Of a stretch of 64,000 nt of DNA, positions 18,115-26,300 are shown in pieces. The notes below the pieces were generated by a model that saw nothing but the letters and a program-made list of their open reading frames with translations, ran no database searches and was not told the origin of the DNA. The stretch's first letter is position 1. Each line of letters opens with the position of its first letter. Source of the stretch: G963923955 sp963923955 (GTDB lineage Bacteria; Pseudomonadota; Gammaproteobacteria; Eutrophobiales; Eutrophobiaceae); assembly GCA_963923955.1 (NCBI GenBank), contig OZ000552.1, forward strand, positions 558,001 to 622,000, given 5' to 3'. The position numbers were made by a program, and so were the translations under genes.

Positions 18115-19071
18115 CTACCAGTCTTCTTCCAGGAGCCGGATCAACTCTGCGCAATTCTGCATTCGCTGCGGCGGCGCCTTGGCGATGCAGCGCATGGTGA
18201 TATTCTCCAGCAAGGCGGGGACGGGAACCCGGGCCAGGCTGGAAGGCTTCGGCGGCGTCTCGTGGATTATCTTCCGGCTGATCTCATCAACGGTCTCCCC
18301 GGTCGCCGGCAGGCCGCCCGCCAGGACCTCAAACAGGACGACCCCCAGGCTGAATATATCCGTTCGATAGTCGATGTCGGGGTCGCGCTGCAACTGCTCC
18401 GGGGACATATAGGCAATCGTGCCCTGTAGTTGTTCCAGGTCGCTGATGGAGTTCACCTTCTGGGTGGATAATTTATTCGTCGGCTGCGGCAGATCCTCGC
18501 TGCTGCCGTCCGGGTTCCAGACCTTGGCCAGACCCCAGTCCAGCAGCAAGACCTCGCCATAAGGGCCGACCAGGATATTCTCCGGCTTGATGTCGCGATG
18601 AATGACGCGATGGCTGTGTGCATAGGCCAGGGCATGGGCCACCTGGATGACGACATTAATCAGCTGGCTAAGGTCATAGCGCTCGCGATAATCCAGCACC
18701 TCGCGCAGGGTGTAGCCATGCACGAGTTTCATGGTGAAATAATAATAGCCCTTGGCATCGCGCCCGAGCTCATAGGTGGGCACCGTATTCGGATGTTGCA
18801 GCAGGGCGCTGACGCGCGCCTCTCGTAAAAAACGTTGCTGCTCTATTGCGTCATCGGCAAATTCCGGCAGGAGCTTTTTATAGCAGACCACGCGCGATAA
18901 GTGCAGATCCTTACAAGACTGCACGATCGCCTTGCTGCCGCGGGCGATTGTCTTGAAATGGATATAGCGGGTGCCCGGGTTTAGCTTGCGCGGCAGCGGC
19001 TTATCCGTCGTCTCCAGATAGGGGATGGCATCATCATCACTGGGCGGTTCTGGAAAGCTGGTCATGCGCAA
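18115..19071 (-). CDS. Serine/threonine protein kinase
   Basis: A 318-residue soluble Hanks-type kinase. The catalytic loop HRDIKPENILV, the metal-binding LLLDWGLAK (DWG instead of DFG) and IAYMSPEQLQRDPD are intact. The glycine-rich loop is degenerate (KTIARGSKAIVQSC) but the following CYKKLLPE supplies a candidate ATP lysine. No membrane helix, PASTA repeats or other sensor domain is visible, unlike PknB-type kinases. Its 3' end is next to the enhancer region of glnII, and an AT-rich gap separates it from the DUF4124 gene. A link to nitrogen control is only positional. Confidence 0.9.
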   Translation of the reverse strand: MRMTSFPEPPSDDDAIPYLETTDKPLPRKLNPGTRYIHFKTIARGSKAIVQSCKDLHLSRVVCYKKLLPEFADDAIEQQRFLREARVSALLQHPNTVPTYELGRDAKGYYYFTMKLVHGYTLREVLDYRERYDLSQLINVVIQVAHALAYAHSHRVIHRDIKPENILVGPYGEVLLLDWGLAKVWNPDGSSEDLPQPTNKLSTQKVNSISDLEQLQGTIAYMSPEQLQRDPDIDYRTDIFSLGVVLFEVLAGGLPATGETVDEISRKIIHETPPKPSSLARVPVPALLENITMRCIAKAPPQRMQNCAELIRLLEEDW

Positions 19072-19363
19072 GGAATAGCCCGCATCGGTTCAAATTATTG
19101 GTCATACTAGGGCAGCAGGCGTAGAAATGAAAGGGCGCGGCGGCCTGTTCGGCCGGTGCCTGGTGCGGAAACGCGATGCGGATAGGCAAGGCGCGCCTGA
19201 TCAAGCAAGGCTTTATAATAACTTTCTCTAAAAGTATGTAAATACTTACTATTTTAGTATGAAGAGCTTGTTGGATGCGCCTGAATCCTTACATAGTAGA
19301 TAGCCAATGGAAGCCCTTCCTAAAGGCATCTATCCTATCTTGTGGCACGCTATGCGATAGATT
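19072..19363. other. Gap between kinase and DUF4124 genes
   Basis: No gene is visible in these 292 bases. An AT-rich core (19205-19260) contains AAGTA-TGTAAA-TACTT and probably carries divergent promoters for the kinase and DUF4124 genes. Specific boxes could not be assigned with confidence. Confidence 0.4.
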
Positions 19364-19870
19364 ATGCTGATGATCATGCGCTATTTACTGTTAATCAGCC
19401 TGAGTTTTGCTGCTCCGGCCTTTGCGGAGGTCTATCGCTCGGTGGATGCCGAGGGGAATGTGGTGTTCTCTGATGAAGCCAGCCCGGAGGCTGAGAAGAT
19501 CATTATCCCCAAGCTGCAGACAATACCGGCCTTAAATCCCGGCAGCTTTCAGTATAAGCCCGCCGCAAAAAGACCGCAGCCCTATACGCTGGCCATCACC
19601 TCCCCTGCAGATGATGCGGCAATCCGTAATAATGCCGGCAACATCAGCGTGAGTGTTTCCGTCAAGCCCGACCTGTCTTCGGGAGACAAGTTAGTGATAT
19701 ACTTAGACGGCAAAGAAGTGGGCACCGGCACTTCTGTCAGCCTGCAAAACATAGATCGCGGCACACACCAACTGCGGGCGGTCATCAGGGATAGCAATGA
19801 TCGCATACGCAAGAGCTCAAAATCAGTCCGCTTCCACATGCTGCGCCGCTTTGTCAGGCCCGGCGGCTAG
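19364..19870 (+). CDS. DUF4124-domain exported protein
   Basis: A 168-residue protein with a signal peptide (MRYLLLISLSFAAPAFA), then the DUF4124 core EVYRSVDAEGNVVFSDEASPE, and a C-terminal Ig-like half (YTLAITSPADDAAI ... GTHQLRAVIRD). Such proteins sit next to glnA and ntrBC in many gammaproteobacteria, which fits the nearby glutamine synthetase. The molecular role is unknown; a periplasmic location is predicted. The start may be the Met at 19364 or the one at 19376 (MRYLL), which is the better signal-peptide start. Confidence 0.85.
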   Translation: MLMIMRYLLLISLSFAAPAFAEVYRSVDAEGNVVFSDEASPEAEKIIIPKLQTIPALNPGSFQYKPAAKRPQPYTLAITSPADDAAIRNNAGNISVSVSVKPDLSSGDKLVIYLDGKEVGTGTSVSLQNIDRGTHQLRAVIRDSNDRIRKSSKSVRFHMLRRFVRPGG

Positions 19871-20008
19871 GCACCTAGCCCTTAAGCGAGCGGGGAAGCA
19901 TCACGAGGGCAATGTTTGTCCGGTGCATTGCGATCATTCTTTTCACCGGCTGGACATAGCTGCCATCTACACGTGTAAGGAAATGGAATGGCGCTGCAAC
20001 AATCGGCA

Positions 20009-20045
20009 TTCAAACAAGTTCAAGGTTTTGCTATGATGCCTTGAA
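20009..20045 (+). promoter_or_regulatory. Promoter of the Zorya-like operon with flanking inverted repeat
   Basis: TTCAAA (20009-20014), a 17-base spacer and TATGAT (20032-20037) form a sigma-70-type promoter. TTCAAGG (20019-20025) and CCTTGAA (20039-20045) make a perfect 7-base inverted repeat around the -10 box, suitable for a repressor. The leader to the zorA ATG is about 40 bases. Confidence 0.45.
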
Positions 20046-20082
20046 GAGAAAACCCACCCCGCCAGGCAAGACCTGAACAAAC

Positions 20083-21216
20083 ATGGAATCGCTACTGAAC
20101 ATACCCCCGATAGGCATAGCCATCATCCTGCTGATTATCGTACTTACATGTGCGGATCTGTGGACTTACGTTAAAGACAAGGGCAGAAATCATCGCTCGT
20201 TCAGAAGCGATGTCGTAACAGTTGGGATACTGGGCACCTTTCTGGGCATATTTGTCGGCCTGTGGGAGTTTGATGTCAACAATATTACGGCCAGCATCCC
20301 GCTGCTGCTGGAAGGCATGAAACTGGCCTTTGTGACTTCCATAGCAGGCATGGTGTCTTCCGTTGGCTTGAACCCGTATCAAAAATTCCATCCCTCGCCC
20401 TATGCAAAAACGGGCAATCCGATCGGCGACAAGTTATCGGATCAGAGCCGCCTGCTGGCGGCGTTTCTGGAAGACTGCAAGGCGAGCAATGCGGCGGTTG
20501 TGAAGCAGGTCAAGAAGCATCGTATTGAATCAAGAGATGAACTTGTAAGGGTCAGAGAGTCGCTGGATAAAACGCTGCAAAAACTCTCCGAAGGAGCCAG
20601 CAAGGAGATTATTCAGGCGCTGGAAGATGTGATCAGCGATTTTAATAAAAACCTCACGCAGCAATTCGGTGAGAATTTCAAGCAGCTGAATGAAGCCTGC
20701 TTAAAGTTGGTGAATTGGCAGGAGCAGCATATTAAAGACATGCAAGCAGTAGGGGAGGCGCTTGCAGCAACGAAAGATTCTCTTCAGAGTACGGCCGCAT
20801 CGCTGTCCGAGATAGCAAACAGGAATGAGGAGTTTGAAGAATTTTGTAACAGGGTCTCACTGAGTCTGACAACGATGAATACCTTGTTGAACAACACTAC
20901 CCGCCTCCACAATGAGATAAGCGCGTCGATTGCAAAACTGAATGAGGTCGCTCGGGAATTGCATAAGGTGCCTGCCGCCTTCCATGCCGTCGCCACTGCG
21001 ATAACGGACAATAACAAAAGAATCATCGATTCATTTAATGAAACAAAGAAAACGTTGGATAACTACATTACTCAGCTATTAGGGCGCATCAATAAACTGA
21101 TCGATGATCTGAAGCAAGCGATGAACAATCTAAACAGCGCACTGGTTTCCTTAACAAAGCAGTTCGGTAAGGACTACAGAAATTTTCTTGAGCAGATAAG
21201 GAAAATAATGCCCTGA
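20083..21216 (+). CDS. zorA: ZorA-like MotA/TolQ/ExbB-family membrane protein with long tail
   Basis: A 377-residue protein with three predicted membrane helices (about 9-30, 44-62, 75-95). The MotA/ExbB-like segments are VGILGTFLGIFVGLWEF and EGMKLAFVTSIAGM. About 270 residues of helical, coiled-coil-like cytoplasmic tail follow, rich in Leu, Asn, Lys and Glu. In Zorya anti-phage systems ZorA forms the pentameric ring of a proton-driven motor, with a long intracellular tail thought to carry a signal from the cell envelope. Here it is followed after 4 bases by a MotB-like gene and then an HNH nuclease gene, the Zorya type II order. The sequence is AT-richer than its neighbours. A flagellar or Tol role is unlikely, given the tail and the nuclease partner. 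Confidence 0.8.
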   Translation: MESLLNIPPIGIAIILLIIVLTCADLWTYVKDKGRNHRSFRSDVVTVGILGTFLGIFVGLWEFDVNNITASIPLLLEGMKLAFVTSIAGMVSSVGLNPYQKFHPSPYAKTGNPIGDKLSDQSRLLAAFLEDCKASNAAVVKQVKKHRIESRDELVRVRESLDKTLQKLSEGASKEIIQALEDVISDFNKNLTQQFGENFKQLNEACLKLVNWQEQHIKDMQAVGEALAATKDSLQSTAASLSEIANRNEEFEEFCNRVSLSLTTMNTLLNNTTRLHNEISASIAKLNEVARELHKVPAAFHAVATAITDNNKRIIDSFNETKKTLDNYITQLLGRINKLIDDLKQAMNNLNSALVSLTKQFGKDYRNFLEQIRKIMP

Positions 21217-21220
21217 GCAA

Positions 21221-21943
21221 ATGACGCTGAAAAAAATGGAAGAAGAGAATAACTGGCATAGCGGCATCGCAGACTTGATGACTGGTCTGATGATCGTCTT
21301 TTTATTGATTGCCGTTAGTTACATGCTGGTTATCCATACATCCGCCGATCAGGTCATCAGACAGGGCCTGGCGGTGCGGGAAATTACCGCAACCTACAGC
21401 AAACTCCAAATGGGGCTATATAACGATCTGATGGATGAGTTCAGAGAGGACCTGCCGCAATGGGGGGCGACCATAGAGGAAGACTCCACCATTCGCTTTC
21501 ATGAACCCGACATATTGTTTGAACCCGGCAGTTCTACGATTCGTGAAAACTTCAAGCGGATACTAAGGGATTTCTTTCCAAGATATGTAGCAGTCCTGTC
21601 ATCAAAAAAGTACTTCAACGAAATTGATGAAATACGCATAGAAGGCCACACTAGCTCGACCTGGCAGGGAGCGCAGACGCCCGAAGATGTCTATTTGAAA
21701 AATTCAGCATTGTCCCAGCAACGCGCGCACAGCGTATTGACCTACTGTTACAGTCTGGATTCTTCGGCAAAGCGGCGAGACTGGCTGCACAGAGTGATCA
21801 GGGCGAATGGCCTGTCTTACGGCCACCCGGTTTTAGACCAATCAGGAAGGGAAGATCGTACCCTTTCCAGGCGCGTGGACTTTCGCGCCGTCACAAAGAG
21901 CGAGGAGAAGATACTCAAGATCGTAGAAGAGTTGAACAGATAG
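21221..21943 (+). CDS. zorB: ZorB-like MotB/OmpA-family protein
   Basis: A 240-residue protein. The conserved acidic residue (Asp18 in GIADLMTG) precedes a single membrane helix at about 19-39, as in MotB and ZorB where it carries protons. The periplasmic part is an OmpA-like peptidoglycan-binding domain: FEPGSSTIRENFKRIL, IEGHTSSTW, LSQQRAHSVLTYC and the ending LSRRVDFRAV. With ZorA it would form the ion-driven stator anchored in the cell wall. The gene starts 4 bases after zorA, and an internal Met at residue 6 is an alternative start. Two bases separate its stop from the GTG of the nuclease gene. Confidence 0.82.
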   Translation: MTLKKMEEENNWHSGIADLMTGLMIVFLLIAVSYMLVIHTSADQVIRQGLAVREITATYSKLQMGLYNDLMDEFREDLPQWGATIEEDSTIRFHEPDILFEPGSSTIRENFKRILRDFFPRYVAVLSSKKYFNEIDEIRIEGHTSSTWQGAQTPEDVYLKNSALSQQRAHSVLTYCYSLDSSAKRRDWLHRVIRANGLSYGHPVLDQSGREDRTLSRRVDFRAVTKSEEKILKIVEELNR

Positions 21944-21945
21944 CC

Positions 21946-22785
21946 GTGGTTGAACTGAATAAGTTCATTGAGTTGCGTAGAGTCATTGAGGAGCTGGGGG
22001 TTAGCGTTAGCGAGAAAACGCTAAGACATGTAAAAGCGCTGGCAGAGGGCATTCTCATAACGGATGAGAATCCCGTGCTGGAGACGGAAGATGGCTTTTA
22101 TGACATCGCCCCCAATGGCGATCTATATCGGGTCGCTATTTTCATCAATCAGCGTAATGCAACAAATCACCCACAACGAGAAACTGCAGCGCATTGGCAC
22201 AAATACCACCTCTATAGATGCACCACCATAGAAAATTATCCCATCAGCCGCCAACATAGATACAAAAAGACCAATAACCGGGAAGGGCTGTTCCAATACA
22301 TCATCACCCATAACAACCGGGAATACGAAGTAGAGGCCAGACAAAGGGGCCGCCGGCTCAATCTTTGCAAACATTGTTTCAGGGAACTCCCCCTTGCATT
22401 CCGGCGATATAGGGTCAGTGAGTTTCCGTTAGAGTCGTTTTATCAGGCCGAACCGACCGACCAATTTCTTGATTACTCTGAGTATGAGTATGACCATGAT
22501 CAAATCCCCAGGCTTTATGCCCATAACTGGCGACAGATTGCCAATGGGTTGAAGGCATTACGGGGTTGGTGTTGCGAACAATGTTATATAGATCTGTCGA
22601 GGCATAAAAAATATCTTCATGCTCACCACACGGATGGAGATGTCAATAATAACATCATCGCGAACCTCAAGGCACTATGTATTTATTGTCATGCTGAACA
22701 GCCATTGCATGACCATATAAAAAGACAAGATGCGTATCAGGAATTTGTATCCTTGTTTGGCCCCAGAAACAATAACCTACTCTAA
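21946..22785 (+). CDS. zorE: HNH endonuclease, ZorE-like effector
   Basis: A 279-residue protein with a C-terminal HNH domain (about residues 205-250): CCEQC, the catalytic LHAHHTDGDVNNN, then LKALCIYCHAE completing a four-cysteine zinc site. A further Cys pair (LNLCKHCFREL) lies mid-protein. Zorya type II uses an HNH effector (ZorE) in place of ZorC-ZorD, so by order and domain this is the likely DNA-cutting arm. Sequence identity to known ZorE could not be tested. The start is GTG at 21946, just after the zorB stop. Its own stop codon lies at the junction with the broken liuE gene, so its C-terminus might have been trimmed or altered there. Confidence 0.75.
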   Translation: MVELNKFIELRRVIEELGVSVSEKTLRHVKALAEGILITDENPVLETEDGFYDIAPNGDLYRVAIFINQRNATNHPQRETAAHWHKYHLYRCTTIENYPISRQHRYKKTNNREGLFQYIITHNNREYEVEARQRGRRLNLCKHCFRELPLAFRRYRVSEFPLESFYQAEPTDQFLDYSEYEYDHDQIPRLYAHNWRQIANGLKALRGWCCEQCYIDLSRHKKYLHAHHTDGDVNNNIIANLKALCIYCHAEQPLHDHIKRQDAYQEFVSLFGPRNNNLL

Positions 22786-23131
22786 TGGAGCAATTAATAT
22801 TTTTTTGGGAGAGGGCTTCAGAGGCCGCGGCAAAGATAGCAATCTCTTCCGCCCCTGCGGCAATGGCGGCCTCCAGGCCGTGCATGTTCGGCACCAGCAC
22901 CGGGTAGCTAACATTGGGTCGGCGCGCTATCCTCGCCATCACCACATCGGTATCCGCCATCTGCGGCACCTATTTGGGCGACACGAAGCTGCCTGCCTCG
23001 ATGACAGACAGGCCACAGTCTGCGAGCCGATTGATCAAGTCTATTTTTATCGCGGCAGAGACAGGCTGCTCATTTTGCAGGCCGTCACGCGCGCCGACTT
23101 CAACGATCTTTACTCTCTTGGGTAACGGCAT
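22784..23131 (-). pseudogene. liuE: Truncated hydroxymethylglutaryl-CoA lyase (liuE/mvaB remnant)
   Basis: From the ATG at 23131 the minus strand reads MPLPKRVKIVEVGARDGLQ, an HMG-CoA lyase start. It continues through IEAGSFVSPK, where TAG (22970-22972) replaces the Trp codon expected before VPQMADTDVV, and on to SEALSQKNINCSI. Homology then stops exactly at the end of zorE. Roughly the last two thirds of the gene are missing, and no C-terminal piece was found on the other side of the zor operon. HMG-CoA lyase makes acetyl-CoA and acetoacetate in the last step of leucine breakdown. The remnant lies 33 bases after liuD, its usual operon place. Confidence 0.9.
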
Positions 23132-23164
23132 TCGCCTTAAGCTCCTTGGCCTGCGGCGCGCGGG

Positions 23165-25159
23165 TTATTCTTCCAGGACAAGCAGTTGGGCACCGTCCTC
23201 CACCATATCACCAGCGGCACAATGAATTGCCGCCACCTGTCCGTCTATCGGCGCGGTGATGGTATGCTCCATCTTCATGGCCTCCAGGATGATAAGCGGT
23301 GTGCCTTTTTTTACCGTATCATTTGCTTTCACCAATACCTGAATAAGCTTCCCCGGCATCGGTGCCTTCAGGCTGCCGGCTGCCGCTTCCTCTGCCAGAT
23401 CAGTGGCGACCTTGCTGATGAGTTGCAACTGGTAGCTATTTCCGTCATGAAAAATTGTCATCTGCTCGCCCTCTTGCACGACCCGTAGCCGCCGGTGGCT
23501 TTCGTTTAAGTGTGCAGCAAGCGCGCCATTCTCGCCCAGCGATCCTGAGGCAGTAAATGATTGGCCGCCAATGGAGAGAATTACCTCGTCGTCCTTGTGA
23601 TGAACGGCGATCTCATGCTCAACGGCGCCATCGTTAAGATGAATTTTTTCCCGGCCCGGCAGGTTCATCCGCCAACAGTTTGTCTGCTGCCAGGGCGATG
23701 CGGGATCGCTGGATTGTGCCGCTCGGTGTTGCGCGGTCTTTCGGCGTTTCAACAGCACATACAAGGCCGCCAGTGCCAGGATTACGGCGTCGGCCCTCGG
23801 CGCATTGATGAACAAGTCGGCTTGGTAGCGCTCGATAAAGCCGGTATCTACCTCGCCCGCCGCAAAGGCCGGGTGAGCGACGATGGCGGCCAGGAAGGCG
23901 GTGTTGGTGCTGACCCCGACCACCTGCGTGGCGGCCAGGGCGCGCGCCATGCGCCGCAGACAGCTCGGCCGATCCCGCCCCCAAACGATCAGCTTGGCGA
24001 GCATGGGGTCATAATGAACACTGACATGATCGCCCTCTTGCACGCCGGTCTCCACCCGCAGGTCCAGGCCGGCATCGGGAAAGCGCAGGTGCGCCAGGCG
24101 GCCGGTGGCCGGCAGGAAGCCTTGTTGCGGGTCTTCGGCGTAGATGCGCGCCTCCAGCGCATGGCCCTTGCTGGACAGCGCCGCTTGCGTACACGGCAGG
24201 CGCTCCCCGGCGGCCACGCGCAGTTGCCATTCCACCAGATCCTGGCCGGTGATGAACTCGCTCACCGGATGCTCCACTTGCAGGCGGGTGTTCATCTCCA
24301 TGAAATAAAAGGCGCCACGCTCATCAACAATGAACTCCACCGTGCCGGCCCCGGCATAAGCAATCGCCTTGGCCGCAGTCATGGCCGCCGCCGCCATCGC
24401 CCGGCGCCGCGACTCGGTCAGCCCCGGTGCCGGGGCCTCCTCCAGGATCTTCTGATAGCGCCGTTGCACAGAGCAATCGCGCTCGTACAGGTGCACGGTG
24501 TTGCCATGTGTGTCGGCGAATATTTGTATCTCAATGTGCCGCGGCCGGCGCAGGTATTTCTCGATCAGCACCTTGTCATCGCCAAAGGCCGACAGCGCCT
24601 CGCGCTTCGCTGCCGCCAGCGCCTCGGCAAACTCGGACGCCGTATTCACCACCCGCATGCCTTTTCCCCCGCCGCCGGCTGCGGCCTTGATCAAGACCGG
24701 AAAGCCGATCTTTATCGACTCGGCTTGCAGGCGTTTGGCGGCCTGCTCCTCGCCGTGATAGCCGGGCAGCAGCGGCAGCCCGGCTTGTTCCATGATCTGC
24801 TTGGCGGTGCTTTTGGAGCCCATGGCCACGATGGCCGCTGCCGGCGGCCCGACAAAGACCCGTCCGGCCGCCTCGCAGGCCGCAGCCAGCGCGGCGTTCT
24901 CGGAGAGAAAGCCATAGCCGGGGTGGATGGCCGCAGCATTGGTGGCTTTCGCGGCGGCGATGATCTTATCAATGCGCAGATAGCTCTCGCCGGCTGCGGC
25001 CGCGCCGATGCCGACCGCTTCATCGGCCAGCAGCACATGCCGCGCGGCGGTATCGGCTTTCGAATACACGGCCACGGTGTGGATGCCCAAGCGCCGCGCC
25101 GTCCTGATGATGCGGCAGGCGATCTCCCCGCGGTTGGCGATCAGCAGCTTGGCAAACAT
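23165..25159 (-). CDS. liuD: Methylcrotonyl-CoA carboxylase biotin-containing (alpha) subunit
   Basis: A 664-residue protein with biotin carboxylase domains (LLIANRGEIACRIIRTARRLG start; ATP-binding AAAGGGGKGMRVV; catalytic HIEIQIFADTHGN and MNTRLQVEHPVSE). The C-terminal biotinyl domain has the biotin lysine in LEAMKMEHT. With LiuB it carboxylates 3-methylcrotonyl-CoA in leucine catabolism. It starts 13 bases after liuC. Length is typical of the alpha subunit of 3-methylcrotonyl-CoA carboxylase. Confidence 0.95.
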   Translation of the reverse strand: MFAKLLIANRGEIACRIIRTARRLGIHTVAVYSKADTAARHVLLADEAVGIGAAAAGESYLRIDKIIAAAKATNAAAIHPGYGFLSENAALAAACEAAGRVFVGPPAAAIVAMGSKSTAKQIMEQAGLPLLPGYHGEEQAAKRLQAESIKIGFPVLIKAAAGGGGKGMRVVNTASEFAEALAAAKREALSAFGDDKVLIEKYLRRPRHIEIQIFADTHGNTVHLYERDCSVQRRYQKILEEAPAPGLTESRRRAMAAAAMTAAKAIAYAGAGTVEFIVDERGAFYFMEMNTRLQVEHPVSEFITGQDLVEWQLRVAAGERLPCTQAALSSKGHALEARIYAEDPQQGFLPATGRLAHLRFPDAGLDLRVETGVQEGDHVSVHYDPMLAKLIVWGRDRPSCLRRMARALAATQVVGVSTNTAFLAAIVAHPAFAAGEVDTGFIERYQADLFINAPRADAVILALAALYVLLKRRKTAQHRAAQSSDPASPWQQTNCWRMNLPGREKIHLNDGAVEHEIAVHHKDDEVILSIGGQSFTASGSLGENGALAAHLNESHRRLRVVQEGEQMTIFHDGNSYQLQLISKVATDLAEEAAAGSLKAPMPGKLIQVLVKANDTVKKGTPLIILEAMKMEHTITAPIDGQVAAIHCAAGDMVEDGAQLLVLEE

Positions 25160-25172
25160 GTCATCGCAAACC

Positions 25173-25967
25173 TCAAGGCTGTTTGACCCAGGCGGGCGGG
25201 CGCTTGTCCAGGAAGGCAGACAAGCCCTCTTGGGCTTCCGCCGTGGCGCGAATGGCGGCTATCCCCTCGCTGGTCTCTTGCAACAGCGCCTGGTCGATGG
25301 GACGTCCTTCCAGCTTTTGTATCGCGCCCTTCGCCGCCCGCAGCGCCGCCGGGCCGTTTGCAAGCAGCGCCTGTATCAATTCCGCCAGGCGCGCATCCAG
25401 GGCCGGCTCGGCCACGACTTCCGAGACCATGCCAGTGCCAAGCGCCTGCCGGGCGGTGAAGGTCTCTGCCGTTAAAAAAAAGCGCCGCGCCGCGTGGGCG
25501 CCGATGGCGCGCAGGGCATAGGGGGCGATGGTGCTGGGGATGAGGCCGAGCTTAACCTCGCTGAAGGCAAAGGTGGCGTCTTCCGCGGCGATGGCCATAT
25601 CGCAGCAGCAGATGAGACCGACCCCGCCGCCGCGGGCCGCGCCTTGTACGCGGGCGATGGTCGGTACCGGCAGGGTGTCCAGCGCATAGAGCATCGCAGC
25701 CAGGGCGCCGGCGTCCTTGATGTTTTCCTGCCGGCTGCTGCCCGCCATGCGCCGCATCCAGCCAATGTCTGCCCCAGCGCAGAAGTGCTTGCCTTCAGCG
25801 CGCAGCACCAGCACCCGCATTTGGGCCTCGCCAGCCAGGGTTTTGAAGGTGTCGGTCAGCGCCGCAATCAGCGCCTCATCAAAGGCATTACGCACCTGCG
25901 GGCGATTGAGCGTGACAGTCGCTACGCCATCGGCATCAATGTCAAGTTTTACGGAATTGTTGTTCAT
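25173..25967 (-). CDS. liuC: 3-Methylglutaconyl-CoA hydratase (enoyl-CoA hydratase family)
   Basis: A 264-residue crotonase-fold enzyme. The oxyanion-hole segments are KHFCAGADIGWMRRM and ARVQGAARGGGVGLICCCD, followed by FAFSEVKLGLIPSTIAPY. In the liu operon this enzyme hydrates 3-methylglutaconyl-CoA to HMG-CoA. It lies between liuB and liuD, as usual, but is separated from liuB by a repeat-filled gap of 333 bases. Confidence 0.93.
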   Translation of the reverse strand: MNNNSVKLDIDADGVATVTLNRPQVRNAFDEALIAALTDTFKTLAGEAQMRVLVLRAEGKHFCAGADIGWMRRMAGSSRQENIKDAGALAAMLYALDTLPVPTIARVQGAARGGGVGLICCCDMAIAAEDATFAFSEVKLGLIPSTIAPYALRAIGAHAARRFFLTAETFTARQALGTGMVSEVVAEPALDARLAELIQALLANGPAALRAAKGAIQKLEGRPIDQALLQETSEGIAAIRATAEAQEGLSAFLDKRPPAWVKQP

Positions 25968-26300
25968 CTATTCATTTCCCGTCCCCGTATCCAGTACGGG
26001 GCAAGCTATTCCTGCGTTCGCCGGAATCCGTCAATACGATCCCGTCATTCCTGCGGAAGCAGGAATCCAGAGTACAAAAACCGCTTTTGAGTGCAAAATT
26101 ATTTCACTGGATGCCGGATCGAGTCCGGCATGACGCAACGCTACCGGATGCCAACTCAGGGTCGGCATGACGCGGTGCTGCCGGATGCCGGGTCAACTAA
26201 CATCACCCCTAGCCATCCTCGTCCTCGCGAAAGCGGGGAAAGCAGCGAGCAGCGGCTGGAGTCCAATAGCACAATCCCTTCACCCCTGCGGCAGCAGTAC
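25968..26300. repeat. Cluster of palindromic repeats splitting liuB and liuC
   Basis: This gap holds no gene. It contains CGTCATTCCTGC GGAA GCAGGAATC (26043-26067), the same unit as near 15115-15139. A different repeat follows: GGATGCCGGATCGAGTCCGGC followed by ATGACG (about 26108-26135), with degenerate copies near 26155-26172 and 26179-26193. A further hairpin CCTCGCGAAAGCGGGG is near 26224-26240. The region looks like accumulated REP-type elements inside an otherwise tight operon. Confidence 0.7.

Noticed and set aside
19340..19356. TGGCACG-like sigma-54 promoter before the DUF4124 gene
   Set aside because: The GC element is two bases too close to the GG element, so the spacing rule is broken.
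20083..21943. Flagellar MotAB or TolQR/ExbBD reading of the ZorA-ZorB pair
   Set aside because: The long helical tail, absence of other motility or Tol genes, and the cotranscribed HNH nuclease fit Zorya better.
23561..25186. 541-residue open frame antisense to liuD
   Set aside because: Long antisense frame caused by high GC and codon bias of liuD; composition is His/Arg-rich and unlike a real protein.
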